Shown here: positions 24,856 through 34,256 of the stretch, one piece after another
Position numbering within the stretch: the first letter of the stretch is position 1
Layout: each line of letters starts with the position of its first letter
Source: Frigididesulfovibrio sp031553235
GTDB lineage: Bacteria > Desulfobacterota > Desulfovibrionia > Desulfovibrionales > Desulfovibrionaceae
Assembly (NCBI GenBank): GCA_031553235.1
Contig: JAVBLS010000005.1
Span: 21,477 to 85,476 of the forward strand
DNA length: 64,000 nt
Direction of reading: 5' to 3'
Notes under the pieces: generated by a model
The model's input: only the letters and a program-made list of their open reading frames with translations
The model's database searches: none
What the model was told of the DNA's origin: nothing
Made by a program: the position numbers and the translations under genes

Positions 24856-25839
24856 TTATTCTTCGCGCAAGGCCCTGGCCATCAGCTCGCCGGCCAGGCG
24901 CACCGGGTCGATTTCCCCTGAAAGCAAGCGGCTCATGGCTTCTGCCACAGGGAGCTCCAGGCAGGCTCGCCGGGCCAGATCGCAGGCCGCCCGGGTGGTG
25001 TAGACGCCTTCGGCCACCATATGCATAGAATTAAGAATATCGTTTATCATCTCTCCACTGCCCAAACGCAGGCCAACCTGCCGATTGCGCGAAAGATCAC
25101 CGGTGCAGGTCAATACCAGATCACCCATGCCCGACAGGCCCATGAATGTGCCGGGCTGTGCCCCCAAAGCCGTGCCCAGCCGGCTCATTTCGGCCAGGCC
25201 CCGGGTGATCAGCGCCGCCCTGGCGCTGTCGCCCAGCCCCATGCCGTCGCAGACGCCGGCAGCCAGGGCGATGACGTTTTTCAGGGCTCCGCCCAGTTCC
25301 ACGCCAATCACGTCGGGGCTGGAGTAAACCCGAAAAAGGCCCGAAGCCAGTTCATGGCGCAACCGCTCCCCGAGTTCCCGGTCAGAGGCGGCCAAAACCA
25401 CGGCCGTGGGCTTGCCCCGCACCACCTCGCGGGCAAAGGAAGGGCCGGAAAGAACCGCATAGCGGCACCCCGGCACAACGCTTTGGGCCACTTCGGACAT
25501 GCGGTTGAGGGTCTTCTCCTCTATGCCCTTGCTCGCGCAGACAAAGACCGGCGCGGCCGGCAACAGGGGCAGCAGCCCGCTCAAGGTCGCGCGCATATGC
25601 CGGCAGGGCACGGCCAGAATAAAAATTTCCGCTCCGGCAAGGGCTTCGGCCGGCTCGTGGGCGGCCCGCAACCTGGGACTCAAGGCCAGACCGGGCAGAT
25701 AGCGCTCGTTGCGCCCGCCGGCAATTTCCCGCGCTCTTTCCGGATCGCGCGCCCAGATGATCGTCTCATGCCCGCCCTCGGCCAAAACGTGGCCCAGGCC
25801 GGTGCCCCAACTGCCGCCTCCAATAATCGCAATGCGCAT
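24856..25839 (-). CDS. gpsA: Glycerol-3-phosphate dehydrogenase [NAD(P)+]
   Basis: Reduces dihydroxyacetone phosphate to sn-glycerol 3-phosphate, the backbone for phospholipids. The 327-residue protein starts MRIAIIGGGSWGTGLGHVLA with the GxGxWG-type dinucleotide motif. It continues with FVCASKGIEEKT, VLSGPSFAREV, the catalytic-lysine block ELGGALKNVIALAAGVCDGMGLG, and GLSGMGDLVLTCTGDLSRNR. The open frame runs far upstream, but ATG 25839 begins exactly at the family start and has GGAGG 5 bases before it. It is divergent from the glycerate kinase across a 130-base gap. Confidence 0.95.
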   Translation of the reverse strand: MRIAIIGGGSWGTGLGHVLAEGGHETIIWARDPERAREIAGGRNERYLPGLALSPRLRAAHEPAEALAGAEIFILAVPCRHMRATLSGLLPLLPAAPVFVCASKGIEEKTLNRMSEVAQSVVPGCRYAVLSGPSFAREVVRGKPTAVVLAASDRELGERLRHELASGLFRVYSSPDVIGVELGGALKNVIALAAGVCDGMGLGDSARAALITRGLAEMSRLGTALGAQPGTFMGLSGMGDLVLTCTGDLSRNRQVGLRLGSGEMINDILNSMHMVAEGVYTTRAACDLARRACLELPVAEAMSRLLSGEIDPVRLAGELMARALREE

Positions 25840-25969
25840 GGTATCCTCCGTAAGCCTTCCCTCTAACCGGTTTCCCCTTCGATTGCCAGTACGGGCCGAA
25901 GGGCCGCGGACGCGCCGACTCTTTACTGTCGGGACGATTTGTGCTGCAACAGGCAAACAAGGAGACGCC

Positions 25970-27142
25970 ATGCGTATGCTCATTGCCCCCGACTCCTTCA
26001 AAGGGAGCCTCACGGCCCTGGAAGCCGCCCGCCGTATGGCCGAGGGCGCGGCCCGCGTTTTTCCCACGGCGCGTCTGGACCTCGTACCCTTGGCCGACGG
26101 CGGCGAAGGCACCGTGGACGCCCTGATCGAGGCCACGGCCGGCCTGCCCCGGGTGTTCACCGCCCGCGATCCCCTGGGCCGGCCGATACGGGCCGTCTGG
26201 GGCCTGCTGGGCGATGGCCGCGGCGCGGTGGTCGAAACCTCCGCCGCTTCCGGCCTAACCCTTCTCGGACCGGGCGAGCGCGACGCCTGCCGCGCCTCCA
26301 CATACGGCACCGGCGAACTGATTTTGGCGGCCCTGACCGCCCTGCACCAGGCCGGGCCGCATGATGCCCCGCCCCGGCTGATCATCGGTCTGGGGGGCAG
26401 CGCCACCAACGACGCGGGCACCGGCGCCCTGTCCGCTCTGGGCGTGCGCTTTCTGGACCAACGCGGCCGGGAACTGCCCCCCGGCGGCGAGGCCCTGGCG
26501 AGGCTTGTCCGCATCGACGCCTCGGGCATGCACCCCTTGGTGGCCCGGACCAAAATTTACGCTGCCTGCGACGTGGATAATCCCCTGTGCGGCCCGCGCG
26601 GCGCCTCGGCCGTGTTCGGCCCGCAAAAGGGCGCGGACCCGGCGGCGGTGGCCCGCCTGGACGCCGCCCTGGCGGTGTTCGCGGCCAAGGCCCGTGAAGC
26701 CACCGGCCTGGATTGCGACGCCTGGCCCGGGGCCGGCGCGGCCGGCGGCTTTGGCGCCGGCCTGCTCTTTTTCGCCGGGGCTCGCCTGACTTCGGGCGCA
26801 AAGCTGATTATGCGGGCTGTGGATTTTGAGTCCCGCGTGGCCGAGGCCGACCTGGTGCTCACCGGCGAAGGGCTGACCGACGGCCAGTCGGCCGGGGGCA
26901 AAGTGCCGCAGGCCGTCGGCCTTGCGGCCAAGGCCCTGGGCAAACCGGCGGTCTGCCTGTCCGGCGCGCTCGGTCCGGGGGCGGAGGCGCTTCTGGACCA
27001 CGGCATCGACGCTCTGGCTTCGGCCGTGCCCGCGCCCATTGCCTTAAATGAATGCATGGACCGGGCCGGAGAGCTGCTTACCCAAGCCTCCGAGCGGCTT
27101 TGCCGGCTCTTGGCCGTCGGCGGTAGACTGCATCTGGTATAA
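25970..27142 (+). CDS. Glycerate 2-kinase (GarK/GlxK type)
   Basis: ATP-dependent phosphorylation of D-glycerate, feeding lower glycolysis. The 390-residue protein matches the type I glycerate kinase family (PF02595): N-terminal MLIAPDSFKGSLTALEAA, LADGGEGTVDAL, LGGSATNDAGTGAL in the middle, PQKGADP, GAAGGFGAG, LVLTGEGLTDGQSAGGKVP near the C-terminus. Product 2- or 3-phosphoglycerate is not decidable here; this family makes mostly 2-phosphoglycerate. AAGGAG lies before ATG 25970, although the frame is open upstream. It is a single-gene unit divergent from gpsA. Confidence 0.92.
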   Translation: MRMLIAPDSFKGSLTALEAARRMAEGAARVFPTARLDLVPLADGGEGTVDALIEATAGLPRVFTARDPLGRPIRAVWGLLGDGRGAVVETSAASGLTLLGPGERDACRASTYGTGELILAALTALHQAGPHDAPPRLIIGLGGSATNDAGTGALSALGVRFLDQRGRELPPGGEALARLVRIDASGMHPLVARTKIYAACDVDNPLCGPRGASAVFGPQKGADPAAVARLDAALAVFAAKAREATGLDCDAWPGAGAAGGFGAGLLFFAGARLTSGAKLIMRAVDFESRVAEADLVLTGEGLTDGQSAGGKVPQAVGLAAKALGKPAVCLSGALGPGAEALLDHGIDALASAVPAPIALNECMDRAGELLTQASERLCRLLAVGGRLHLV

Positions 27143-27197
27143 AACACGTTTTATGCTTCGAAATTCGGACCGGCAGCTTTCTATTCATTTAAAATAC

Positions 27198-27226
27198 TTG
27201 CTCGACAACAGTCCACAGGCTATAGT
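27198..27226 (+). promoter_or_regulatory. Candidate promoter of the HD-GYP gene
   Basis: TATAGT (27221-27226, 5/6 to the -10 consensus) lies 17 bases after a weak -35 element TTGCTC, about 60 bases before the ATG. It is a pattern match only. Confidence 0.3.
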
Positions 27227-27286
27227 GTGAAGATGAGTTAATTAATATATCCATGATATCATGTTATTCAAAAAAGGCGGTGCGCC

Positions 27287-30214
27287 ATGCCTTCGCACAA
27301 TCCGCGGCAAAAAGCGCCCAGGCGCTTCCGGCTGCAGGAGCATCTGGGGCTGCTCTTCACCGTCCTGGTGCTGGCCAGCGGTCTGGCCATCGCCTATGCG
27401 GGCTACCGTATGACGGCCCGCACGGCCATCTCCGCCGTTAACCACCTGGCGGACAGCGTCAGCCGCACGGTTGCAAGCGAGACCACCAATTCCGTGCGCC
27501 TGCCGGTCCAGGCCTTTGTTTCCCTACTGGTCCAGGGCGAGCTCCCGGCCGCCCAAAACCTGCAGGAACGGCTGGCCGTATTGCCCGCCCTGCAGGATAT
27601 TCTCAACGTCTACCCCATTGTGGAGGCGGCCTACGCGGGCTATGCCGACGGCGGCTTCTTTCTTGTCCGTCCCCTGCGCACTCCGTCCGCCCTGGCCTCA
27701 TTCGATGCCCCGGCGGACACCGCCCTGCTCGTCCAAAGCAATGACCCGGCCGGGAACACCTTCCGCGCCGAGTACCTCTTTTATGATCGGGATCTGCGTC
27801 TGCTGGAACGCCGTCCCCAAACATACACCGGGTTCGACCCTCGCAATCGCCCCTGGTACAGGGAAGCCGCGCAGGAACGCCGGCTGATTTCCGGTGCGCC
27901 CTATGTCTTCTTCACCACGCAGGAAATCGGCACCACCTTTGCCCAGAATGCCGGCGGCGGCGCCGTGGTCGGTGCGGATATCGGACTTTCGCGCCTCTCC
28001 AAAGTTCTGGCGGCGGAACTGCCGAGCAAGGGCGCCCAGATCGTTCTCTTCCGGCCCGACGGCAGTCTGGTCGCCGCCGCGGACGGCATGCTCGTCCAGG
28101 ATGGAAGAACCCTGCGTCTGCGCGTGCCCGGAGAATTTCCGGATGTCGTGCGCCTGGGCATGCAGGCCTACCGGGAAGGCCGGCGCGGCCGGTTCCCGCA
28201 GGCCGACGCGGTCGGTCGGGGCTGGGAGTTGTCTGTGCAGGAGTTCAGTTTCTCCGACGCGGCCAAGAACGTTTTGCTTCTGGCCGTGCCCAGGGACGAA
28301 ATTCTGGCCGACGCCATGCTCTTTGTGCGCTGGACCGCGCTGATCACCCTGGGTGTTTTACTCTTTTCCATCCCGGTGATCTGGCTGGCGGCCCGGGCCA
28401 TTGCCCGGCCCTTGGGCGCCTTGGCGGACAAGGCGCGCCGCATTGAGGAGTTCCATCTGGACGAGGTCGAAGAAAACATCCACTCGGGCGTCACGGAGAT
28501 CCATACCCTGTCCCAAGGCATGCACCGCATGCAGGACAACATCAAGAAATTCCTTTCGATCACCGGCGCCATCAGCGCCGAACGCGACTTCCATCTGCTT
28601 CTGGAACGGGTGCTGCGCGAGACCCTGGATGTGGCCGCGGCCGACGGCGGTATGGTCGCCCTGCTGGATGAAGAACGCAACTGCTTCAAAGAAGGCAGCG
28701 CCTGTTGGCTGGAGCGAAGCAACGGCCGTATGGCCCAGTGCCGGATGCTCGACTGCGCCGAGCCCGACATCACCCTTCCCCCTTACCAGGCCCTGCAGGC
28801 CGATGATTTTGTCCGTACCGCCATCACCCGTGAGGATCGCCGCAGTACCGTCGATTTTCTGGCCCCCGGTTTTGGCGATCCCGACATCGTTCAGGTGGAC
28901 GTGCTTTGCCTGCCGCTGCGCGACCGCATGGGACAAAACCTGGGCGTGCTGGCTCTGTTCAAGGCCATGGCGCCCGGCTCCAACTCCTTTCAGGACGCGC
29001 AGGTGGCTTTCATCAAGGCCCTGGCCGGCACCGCCGCCATCGCCCTGGAAAACCAGAGCCTGCTCAAAGCCCAGCGTGACCTGCGCGACGCCCTGGTACA
29101 TATTTTGGCCGGGGCCATCGACGCCAAGTCGCCCTATACCGGCGGGCACTGCCAGCGCGTGCCGATCATCTTCCAGATGCTGGCCAAGGCGGCCTGCGAC
29201 GTCACGGAAGGGCCGCTCAAAGACTACACCCTCACCCCGGACAACTGGGAAGAGGCCCGGTTGGCCGCCTGGCTGCATGACTGCGGCAAGGTGACCACGC
29301 CGGAATATGTGGTGGACAAGGCCACCAAGCTGGAGACCATCTGCGATCGCATCCACGAGGTCCGCACCCGTTTTGAAGTACTCAAACGCGATGCGGAAAT
29401 CGCGAGCCTGCAGGCCGTGGCCGACGGGGCCGACGCCGAGGCGGAGGAGCGGAAGCTGGAAGAATCCCTGCGCGCCCTGGACGACGACTTCGCCTTTGTG
29501 GCCGGCTGCAACATCGGCGGGGAGTTCATGGATGACGCGGCTTTGGAGCGCCTTGAAGCCATAGGCAAACGCAGCTGGCTGCGCACCCTGGACAACCGCC
29601 TGGGCGTCTCACGCGATGAACTGGCCCGCATGGAACACGCCCCTGCCGAGCCGCTCCCGGCTCGCGAGCCCCTGCTTCGGGACGCGCCGGAGCACATCAT
29701 CAAGCGGGGGGAGAAAGACAAGATGCCGCCGGACAACCCCTGGGGCTTTAAGATGGACGTGCCCGAGGCCCTGTACAACCGGGGTGAACTGCACAACCTG
29801 CGCATCCGCCGGGGCACCCTGAACGACGAAGAGCGCTACAAAATCAACGATCACATCATCCAAACCATCATCATGCTGAAAAAGCTGCCGCTGCCCAGGC
29901 AGTTGCGCGATATTCCGGAAATCGCCGGCGCGCACCACGAGACCATGGACGGCAAGGGATACCCCAGGCGGCTTTTCCGTGAAGACATGGGCTGGAGCGC
30001 CCGGATGATGGCCATTGCCGACATCTTTGAAGCCCTGACCGCTTCGGATCGCCCCTACAAACCGGGCAAGACTCTTTCGGAAGCCCTGAAAATCATGAAA
30101 GAATTCCACGACCGCCATCATATCGACCCGGATCTTTACGCGCTGTTCCTCAAAGCGGATATCCCGCACCAATACGCAGCAGAGCACCTGCGCCCCGAGC
30201 AGATCGACGTCTGA
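27287..30214 (+). CDS. Membrane-bound HD-GYP cyclic-di-GMP phosphodiesterase sensor
   Basis: 975 residues: TM1 about 20-40, a periplasmic Cache-type sensor domain (45-345), TM2 about 350-368, HAMP (369-420), a GAF domain (about 430-595), and an HD-GYP domain (600-960). Catalytic signatures are HDCGK (664-668) and HHETMDGKGYP (883-893). HD-GYP enzymes hydrolyse c-di-GMP to pGpG or GMP. Between HDCGK and the GYP motif there are about 215 residues, whereas standard HD-GYP domains need about 60, so roughly 150 residues are inserted near the catalytic pocket (from about 690 to 840, highly charged). A Cache ligand (small amino or carboxylic acid) probably controls activity from outside. It is monocistronic, ending at a bidirectional terminator. 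Confidence 0.9.
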   Translation: MPSHNPRQKAPRRFRLQEHLGLLFTVLVLASGLAIAYAGYRMTARTAISAVNHLADSVSRTVASETTNSVRLPVQAFVSLLVQGELPAAQNLQERLAVLPALQDILNVYPIVEAAYAGYADGGFFLVRPLRTPSALASFDAPADTALLVQSNDPAGNTFRAEYLFYDRDLRLLERRPQTYTGFDPRNRPWYREAAQERRLISGAPYVFFTTQEIGTTFAQNAGGGAVVGADIGLSRLSKVLAAELPSKGAQIVLFRPDGSLVAAADGMLVQDGRTLRLRVPGEFPDVVRLGMQAYREGRRGRFPQADAVGRGWELSVQEFSFSDAAKNVLLLAVPRDEILADAMLFVRWTALITLGVLLFSIPVIWLAARAIARPLGALADKARRIEEFHLDEVEENIHSGVTEIHTLSQGMHRMQDNIKKFLSITGAISAERDFHLLLERVLRETLDVAAADGGMVALLDEERNCFKEGSACWLERSNGRMAQCRMLDCAEPDITLPPYQALQADDFVRTAITREDRRSTVDFLAPGFGDPDIVQVDVLCLPLRDRMGQNLGVLALFKAMAPGSNSFQDAQVAFIKALAGTAAIALENQSLLKAQRDLRDALVHILAGAIDAKSPYTGGHCQRVPIIFQMLAKAACDVTEGPLKDYTLTPDNWEEARLAAWLHDCGKVTTPEYVVDKATKLETICDRIHEVRTRFEVLKRDAEIASLQAVADGADAEAEERKLEESLRALDDDFAFVAGCNIGGEFMDDAALERLEAIGKRSWLRTLDNRLGVSRDELARMEHAPAEPLPAREPLLRDAPEHIIKRGEKDKMPPDNPWGFKMDVPEALYNRGELHNLRIRRGTLNDEERYKINDHIIQTIIMLKKLPLPRQLRDIPEIAGAHHETMDGKGYPRRLFREDMGWSARMMAIADIFEALTASDRPYKPGKTLSEALKIMKEFHDRHHIDPDLYALFLKADIPHQYAAEHLRPEQIDV

Positions 30215-30234
30215 TCGCCGGACCGCAAAGAGAG

Positions 30235-30269
30235 AACGCCGGAGCGGCCTCATGGCCCGCTCCGGCGTT
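30235..30269. terminator. Bidirectional terminator between convergent genes
   Basis: AACGCCGGAGCGG and CCGCTCCGGCGTT form a 13-bp stem around a 9-base loop, between the HD-GYP gene and galU, which face each other. Confidence 0.8.
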
Positions 30270-30290
30270 GCAGTATAAAGCCGAGCTGTT

Positions 30291-31163
30291 TTAAGCCCAG
30301 GGCAGCAACGGCTTGAGATGCTGAATGAGTTCGTAGCGCAGGTGTTCTTCCTGCAGGCCGAAATAAATGTTGGCCGTCAGGTATTCGGCCCAGTCGCCCG
30401 CGTCAAAACGCATGCCGCGAATTTTCACGGCCAGCAGCCCGCGGCCGTCGGCCAGGCCCTGCAGGCCGTCGGTAAGCTGGATCTCTCCGCCGTGGCCGGG
30501 TTGAATCTTTTCCAGGCAGGGGAAAACATCCGGGGTCAGAATATAGCGGCCGATGATGGCCAGACGTGAGGGCGCCTCGTTGACCCGGGGCTTTTCCACC
30601 AGCTTTTCCACCTTGTAGATGCCGGGAGAAATTTCGGTCCCGGAGATGATCCCGTAGCGGCTCACCCGTTCCTGAGGCACTTCCATCACCCCGATCACCG
30701 GCAGGCGCTCGGCTCTGGCCGCGTCCAGCAACTGGCCGATGCCGGGGGTCATGCCGAACATCAGGTCGTCGCCGACCATGACCGCAAAGGCTTCGTCGTT
30801 TTTGACCACATCCTTGGCGCAGAGCACCGCGTGCCCCAGGCCGAGCTGTTTTTTCTGGCGTATGGAGATGATGTTGGCCATCTCGGCCACTTCGCGCACG
30901 GCCTTGAGCTGTTCGGTCTTGCCGGCCCGCTCAAGAACACCCTCCAGTTGGAGGTTGTAGTCGAAGTGATCTTCGATGACGTTTTTGTCACGGTTGGTGA
31001 TGAAGACCACGTCTTCAACGCCGGCCCGAATGGCTTCTTCCACCACATACTGCACCACCGGCTTGTTGTAGACCGGGAGCATTTCCTTGGGGATGTTCTT
31101 GGTCGCGGGCAATGAGCGCGTGCCCCAGCCGGCTACGGGTATGATCACCTTCCGGACGTCCAT
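30291..31163 (-). CDS. galU: UTP-glucose-1-phosphate uridylyltransferase
   Basis: Makes UDP-glucose from UTP and glucose 1-phosphate, for lipopolysaccharide and other glycans. 290 residues, normal for GalU. The nucleotide-binding start RKVIIPVAGWGTRSLPATK is followed by PKEMLPVYNKPVVQYVVEEA, the LGLGHAVLCAKD and VMVGDDL blocks, and VEKPRVNEAPS. The conserved AAGxGTR is here VAGWGTR. The frame extends upstream, but ATG 31163 has AAGGAGG directly before it. It starts 22 bases after glmM stops and is the last gene of the ftsH-folP-cdaA-cdaR-glmM-galU run. Confidence 0.95.
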   Translation of the reverse strand: MDVRKVIIPVAGWGTRSLPATKNIPKEMLPVYNKPVVQYVVEEAIRAGVEDVVFITNRDKNVIEDHFDYNLQLEGVLERAGKTEQLKAVREVAEMANIISIRQKKQLGLGHAVLCAKDVVKNDEAFAVMVGDDLMFGMTPGIGQLLDAARAERLPVIGVMEVPQERVSRYGIISGTEISPGIYKVEKLVEKPRVNEAPSRLAIIGRYILTPDVFPCLEKIQPGHGGEIQLTDGLQGLADGRGLLAVKIRGMRFDAGDWAEYLTANIYFGLQEEHLRYELIQHLKPLLPWA

Positions 31164-31185
31164 ACGCCCTCCTTGGGATACAGGT

Positions 31186-32538
31186 TCAGCGCAGTTCCCG
31201 CCTGACGGCATCGGCTATCTTGTTCGCCAGGCGTTCCACTTCTTCCTCGTCTTCGCCCTCCACCATGACCCTGGCCAGCATCTCGGTGCCGGAATAGCGC
31301 AGCAACACCCGTCCCCGATCCTTGAGCAACGTCTCGGCCTCCTGCTGGACGGCCGTGACCTCCGGCAGATTCTCGAAGGGCTTCTTTTCCTTCACAGTTA
31401 CGTTTATAAGCTTTTGTGGGTAGAGGCGCAACAGGTCCGCCAGGGCCGAGATGGATTTGTTGCGTTCGCGCATGATCCGCAACAGTTGCAACGCGGCGAG
31501 CAGTCCGTCGCCGGTGGTGCCGTATTCCATAAAGACCAGGTGGCCGGACTGCTCGCCGCCAAGCACCGCCCCATGCCCGCGCATGGCCTCGACCACATAG
31601 CGGTCGCCCACGGGCGTGCGCAAAAGCGTGCCGCCGCGCTCGCGCATGAATACCTCCAGGGCCATGTTGCTCATGACCGTGGCCACCAGGATATTGCCGG
31701 GCAGCCGGCCTTTTTCCATCAGATCCAGGGCGCACACGGCCATAATCTGGTCGCCGTCCAGCACCTTGCCCCGTTCGTCCACCACGATCAGCCGGTCGGC
31801 ATCGCCGTCCAGGGCCAGGCCGATGTCGGCCCGGGTTTCGCGCACCTTGGCCGCAACCACATCCGGGTACAGCGAGCCGCAGCGGTGGTTGATGTTCAGG
31901 CCGTTGGGCTCGGTGCCCATCTTGACCACTTCGGCGCCCAGTTCCTCCAGGGCCATGGGGGCAACCTTGTAGTTGGCCCCGTTGGCGCAATCCAAAACCA
32001 CGCGCAGGCCGTCCAGGGTCAGGTTGGCCGGAAAGCTGCTCTTGATCGACACTATGTAGCGGCCCGGCGCGTCGTTGATCTTGTAAGCCCGGCCCACCTT
32101 GTCCGGCTCGGGGTAGTCCCACTCCCAGGCCTGGTCTAGGACCATGTCGGCGATGATATCTTCGACCCGGTCCTGGAGCTTGAAGCCGGAAGAGTCGAAA
32201 AACTTGATGCCGTTGTCATGGAAAGGATTGTGCGAGGCCGAGATGACCACGCCGAAGTCGGCCCGCATGCTGCGGGTGAGAAAAGCGATGGCCGGGGTGG
32301 GCAGAGGACCCACCTGGAACACGTCCATGCCGGCTGCGCACAACCCCGCGGTCAGGGCGCTTTCGTAAATGTAGCCCGAAAGCCGGGTGTCTTTGCCGAT
32401 GACCACCCGATGCCGACGTTCGCCGCTACGAAAATAGGTGCCTGCGGCCAAGCCCAGACGCAGAGCCACGTCCGGGAGCATGGGATGCTTGTTGACCGTG
32501 CCGCGCATACCGTCGGTACCGAAAAGTCTTTTTTTCAT
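31186..32538 (-). CDS. glmM: Phosphoglucosamine mutase
   Basis: Converts glucosamine 6-phosphate to glucosamine 1-phosphate on the route to UDP-GlcNAc. 450 residues: start KRLFGTDGMRG, the phosphoserine loop ISASHNP (Ser102), the metal-binding DGDADR motif, GEQSGHL, and the phosphate-binding RYSGTE near the C-terminus. A TTG 12 bases upstream opens the frame further, but the ATG at 32538 is the family start. It follows cdaR by 23 bases. In many bacteria GlmM binds and restrains CdaA, and the shared operon fits that link. Confidence 0.96.
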   Translation of the reverse strand: MKKRLFGTDGMRGTVNKHPMLPDVALRLGLAAGTYFRSGERRHRVVIGKDTRLSGYIYESALTAGLCAAGMDVFQVGPLPTPAIAFLTRSMRADFGVVISASHNPFHDNGIKFFDSSGFKLQDRVEDIIADMVLDQAWEWDYPEPDKVGRAYKINDAPGRYIVSIKSSFPANLTLDGLRVVLDCANGANYKVAPMALEELGAEVVKMGTEPNGLNINHRCGSLYPDVVAAKVRETRADIGLALDGDADRLIVVDERGKVLDGDQIMAVCALDLMEKGRLPGNILVATVMSNMALEVFMRERGGTLLRTPVGDRYVVEAMRGHGAVLGGEQSGHLVFMEYGTTGDGLLAALQLLRIMRERNKSISALADLLRLYPQKLINVTVKEKKPFENLPEVTAVQQEAETLLKDRGRVLLRYSGTEMLARVMVEGEDEEEVERLANKIADAVRRELR

Positions 32539-32561
32539 GGGTGTTTCCAAGAGTTGCGCGG

Positions 32562-33473
32562 CTACCGGAGGGCCGGTCCCGCCTGTTCCAGGGTCAGAAC
32601 CGTTTCTTCGGGTTCCACCTTCACCAGTTGCGCTCCGTCGGGCACAGACACCCGCACCGGCAGCGTGTACGAACCGGGGGCGCGTGAGGTCGGCTCGACC
32701 CAGGCCCGAATTTCCGGATCGGTCGCGGCCTGGGCTACCCGGCTTTCGGGCAGGGCCACAGAAATGGTCACTTTGGCCGGGCGCAGGAACACACCCAGAC
32801 CTTCCGTTTCTTCCACCCGCACGGGCCGGGTCACCTTGACCTGCTTGCGGCTGTAGTCCACCTCAACGGTCATGTCCACCTGGGGCGGAATGCTCTCCAC
32901 CCCGTCGGGCAGAACCGGCGAACGCTTCTCGGTCCGCAGGCCCAGAGTGGTTTCTGCCTCGGCGTTCAGAGGCACCCGGACGGTCTTGACCTCGGCGAGG
33001 CGCGTGGAAGGACCGCGCAACTCCACCTGCGGCGGTTCCACGTCCGCCTGCAGCACCAGGCCCTTGGCCGTATCACCCTGGATGTCCACAGCCACGGGCA
33101 CGGTTTTGCTTGCCATGGTGTCGACTTCAAGCTGGATACGCGGCGGGTTGACGTCCATGACTTCGACGTCGTCCAGGAACGGCAGGCGCCCGGCCTCCAC
33201 GGGCAAAATGTTCTCGCCCGGCTTTAAGCCGGCAAGGTCCATGGCAAAAGGAATCTCCCGCCCGGTGACGGTGCGCAGGATACCGGGCGTGGCCCGAACC
33301 CGCACTTCCAGCTTGTCGACCATGCCGTTCAGAACCACCAGCCCGGGCGGGGTTCCCTTGTAAATGACCCGCACCGAAACCACTGATTCCAACTTTTCGC
33401 TGCCGGCAACGATATACCAAAGCCCGGCGGCCATGAGCACGGCCAGGAGCAGTTCTTTCCAACGCAGTTTCAC
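32562..33473 (-). CDS. cdaR: YbbR-domain protein, CdaA regulator
   Basis: 303 residues: one N-terminal membrane anchor (LLLAVLMAAGLWYIVAG) followed by about three YbbR repeats exposed outside the membrane (for example VPVAVDIQGDTAKGLVLQAD, PVRVEETEGLGVF). In the family CdaR binds CdaA and tunes c-di-AMP production. Its start overlaps the cdaA stop by 4 bases (ATGA), so the two are translationally coupled. Confidence 0.88.
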   Translation of the reverse strand: MKLRWKELLLAVLMAAGLWYIVAGSEKLESVVSVRVIYKGTPPGLVVLNGMVDKLEVRVRATPGILRTVTGREIPFAMDLAGLKPGENILPVEAGRLPFLDDVEVMDVNPPRIQLEVDTMASKTVPVAVDIQGDTAKGLVLQADVEPPQVELRGPSTRLAEVKTVRVPLNAEAETTLGLRTEKRSPVLPDGVESIPPQVDMTVEVDYSRKQVKVTRPVRVEETEGLGVFLRPAKVTISVALPESRVAQAATDPEIRAWVEPTSRAPGSYTLPVRVSVPDGAQLVKVEPEETVLTLEQAGPALR

Positions 33474-34243
33474 AGCTTTTTCTCCAGAGCCGAAGCCAAT
33501 ACCCGGCGCAGCTTGGGCTCGTCCAGAGCCGCGGTCAGCCGGCCTTCGGCGGCCACGGCCACGGCCCCGCGCTCTTCAGAAACCACCACCACCACGGCGT
33601 CGGATTCTTCCGTAATACCCAGGGCGGCCCGGTGCCGGGTGCCGTAGTCGCGCTTGGCCACGGCCGTGGACAGGGGCAGAATGCAGCCTCCGGCCACGAT
33701 GACGTTGCCCTTGATCAGGGCTGCGCCGTCATGCAGCGGGCTGTTGGGCCAGAAAATATTGATCAGCAGCTCGCGCGAGAGCCGCGCCTCCAGACGCACC
33801 CCGCGCTCGGTGGTGTCGCCCAAGGGCACATTGCGCTCAATAACGATCAGGGCCCCGATCTTGCGCTGGGCCATGTAAAGGGCGGCGTCGCAGATGGTGT
33901 CGAGCATGCCGGCATTGGCTTTTTTGCTCCGAAACCAACCGGGCAGCCACCACTGCCGGGCCCCGATGCTGGTCAGGGCATGGCGGATGTCGCGCTGGAA
34001 GATGATCACCACCAGCAGGAACAGGGAGCTGAGGAAATTTTCCAACAACCAGTTAAGGGTGCTCAAGCCCACCGCCCGGGAGACAAAGTAGGCCACAATG
34101 ATTAGCAGGAGCCCGTAGATCGCCGTCAGGGCGCGGGTCTCCTTAACCATGATGATGACGTTGTAGAATAGAAAGGTCACCAACAGAATATCGACGCCGT
34201 CGCGCCAGGTGAAGCCTATCTGGCTGGGAACCCACAATTCCAT
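33470..34243 (-). CDS. cdaA: Diadenylate cyclase (c-di-AMP synthase)
   Basis: 257-residue membrane diadenylate cyclase making c-di-AMP from two ATP. Three N-terminal membrane segments (about 18-90) are followed by the DAC domain (about 110-230) with the catalytic signatures SPLHDGAALI (DGA at 172-174) and GTRHRAALG (RHR at 203-205). Both motifs are intact. GGAAAG precedes the ATG. The order folP-cdaA-cdaR-glmM is the classic arrangement; c-di-AMP usually controls potassium, osmolyte balance and cell wall. c-di-AMP is less commonly studied in deltaproteobacteria, so this is a useful marker. Confidence 0.94.
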   Translation of the reverse strand: MELWVPSQIGFTWRDGVDILLVTFLFYNVIIMVKETRALTAIYGLLLIIVAYFVSRAVGLSTLNWLLENFLSSLFLLVVIIFQRDIRHALTSIGARQWWLPGWFRSKKANAGMLDTICDAALYMAQRKIGALIVIERNVPLGDTTERGVRLEARLSRELLINIFWPNSPLHDGAALIKGNVIVAGGCILPLSTAVAKRDYGTRHRAALGITEESDAVVVVVSEERGAVAVAAEGRLTAALDEPKLRRVLASALEKKL

Positions 34244-34256
34244 TCGCTTTCCGACC

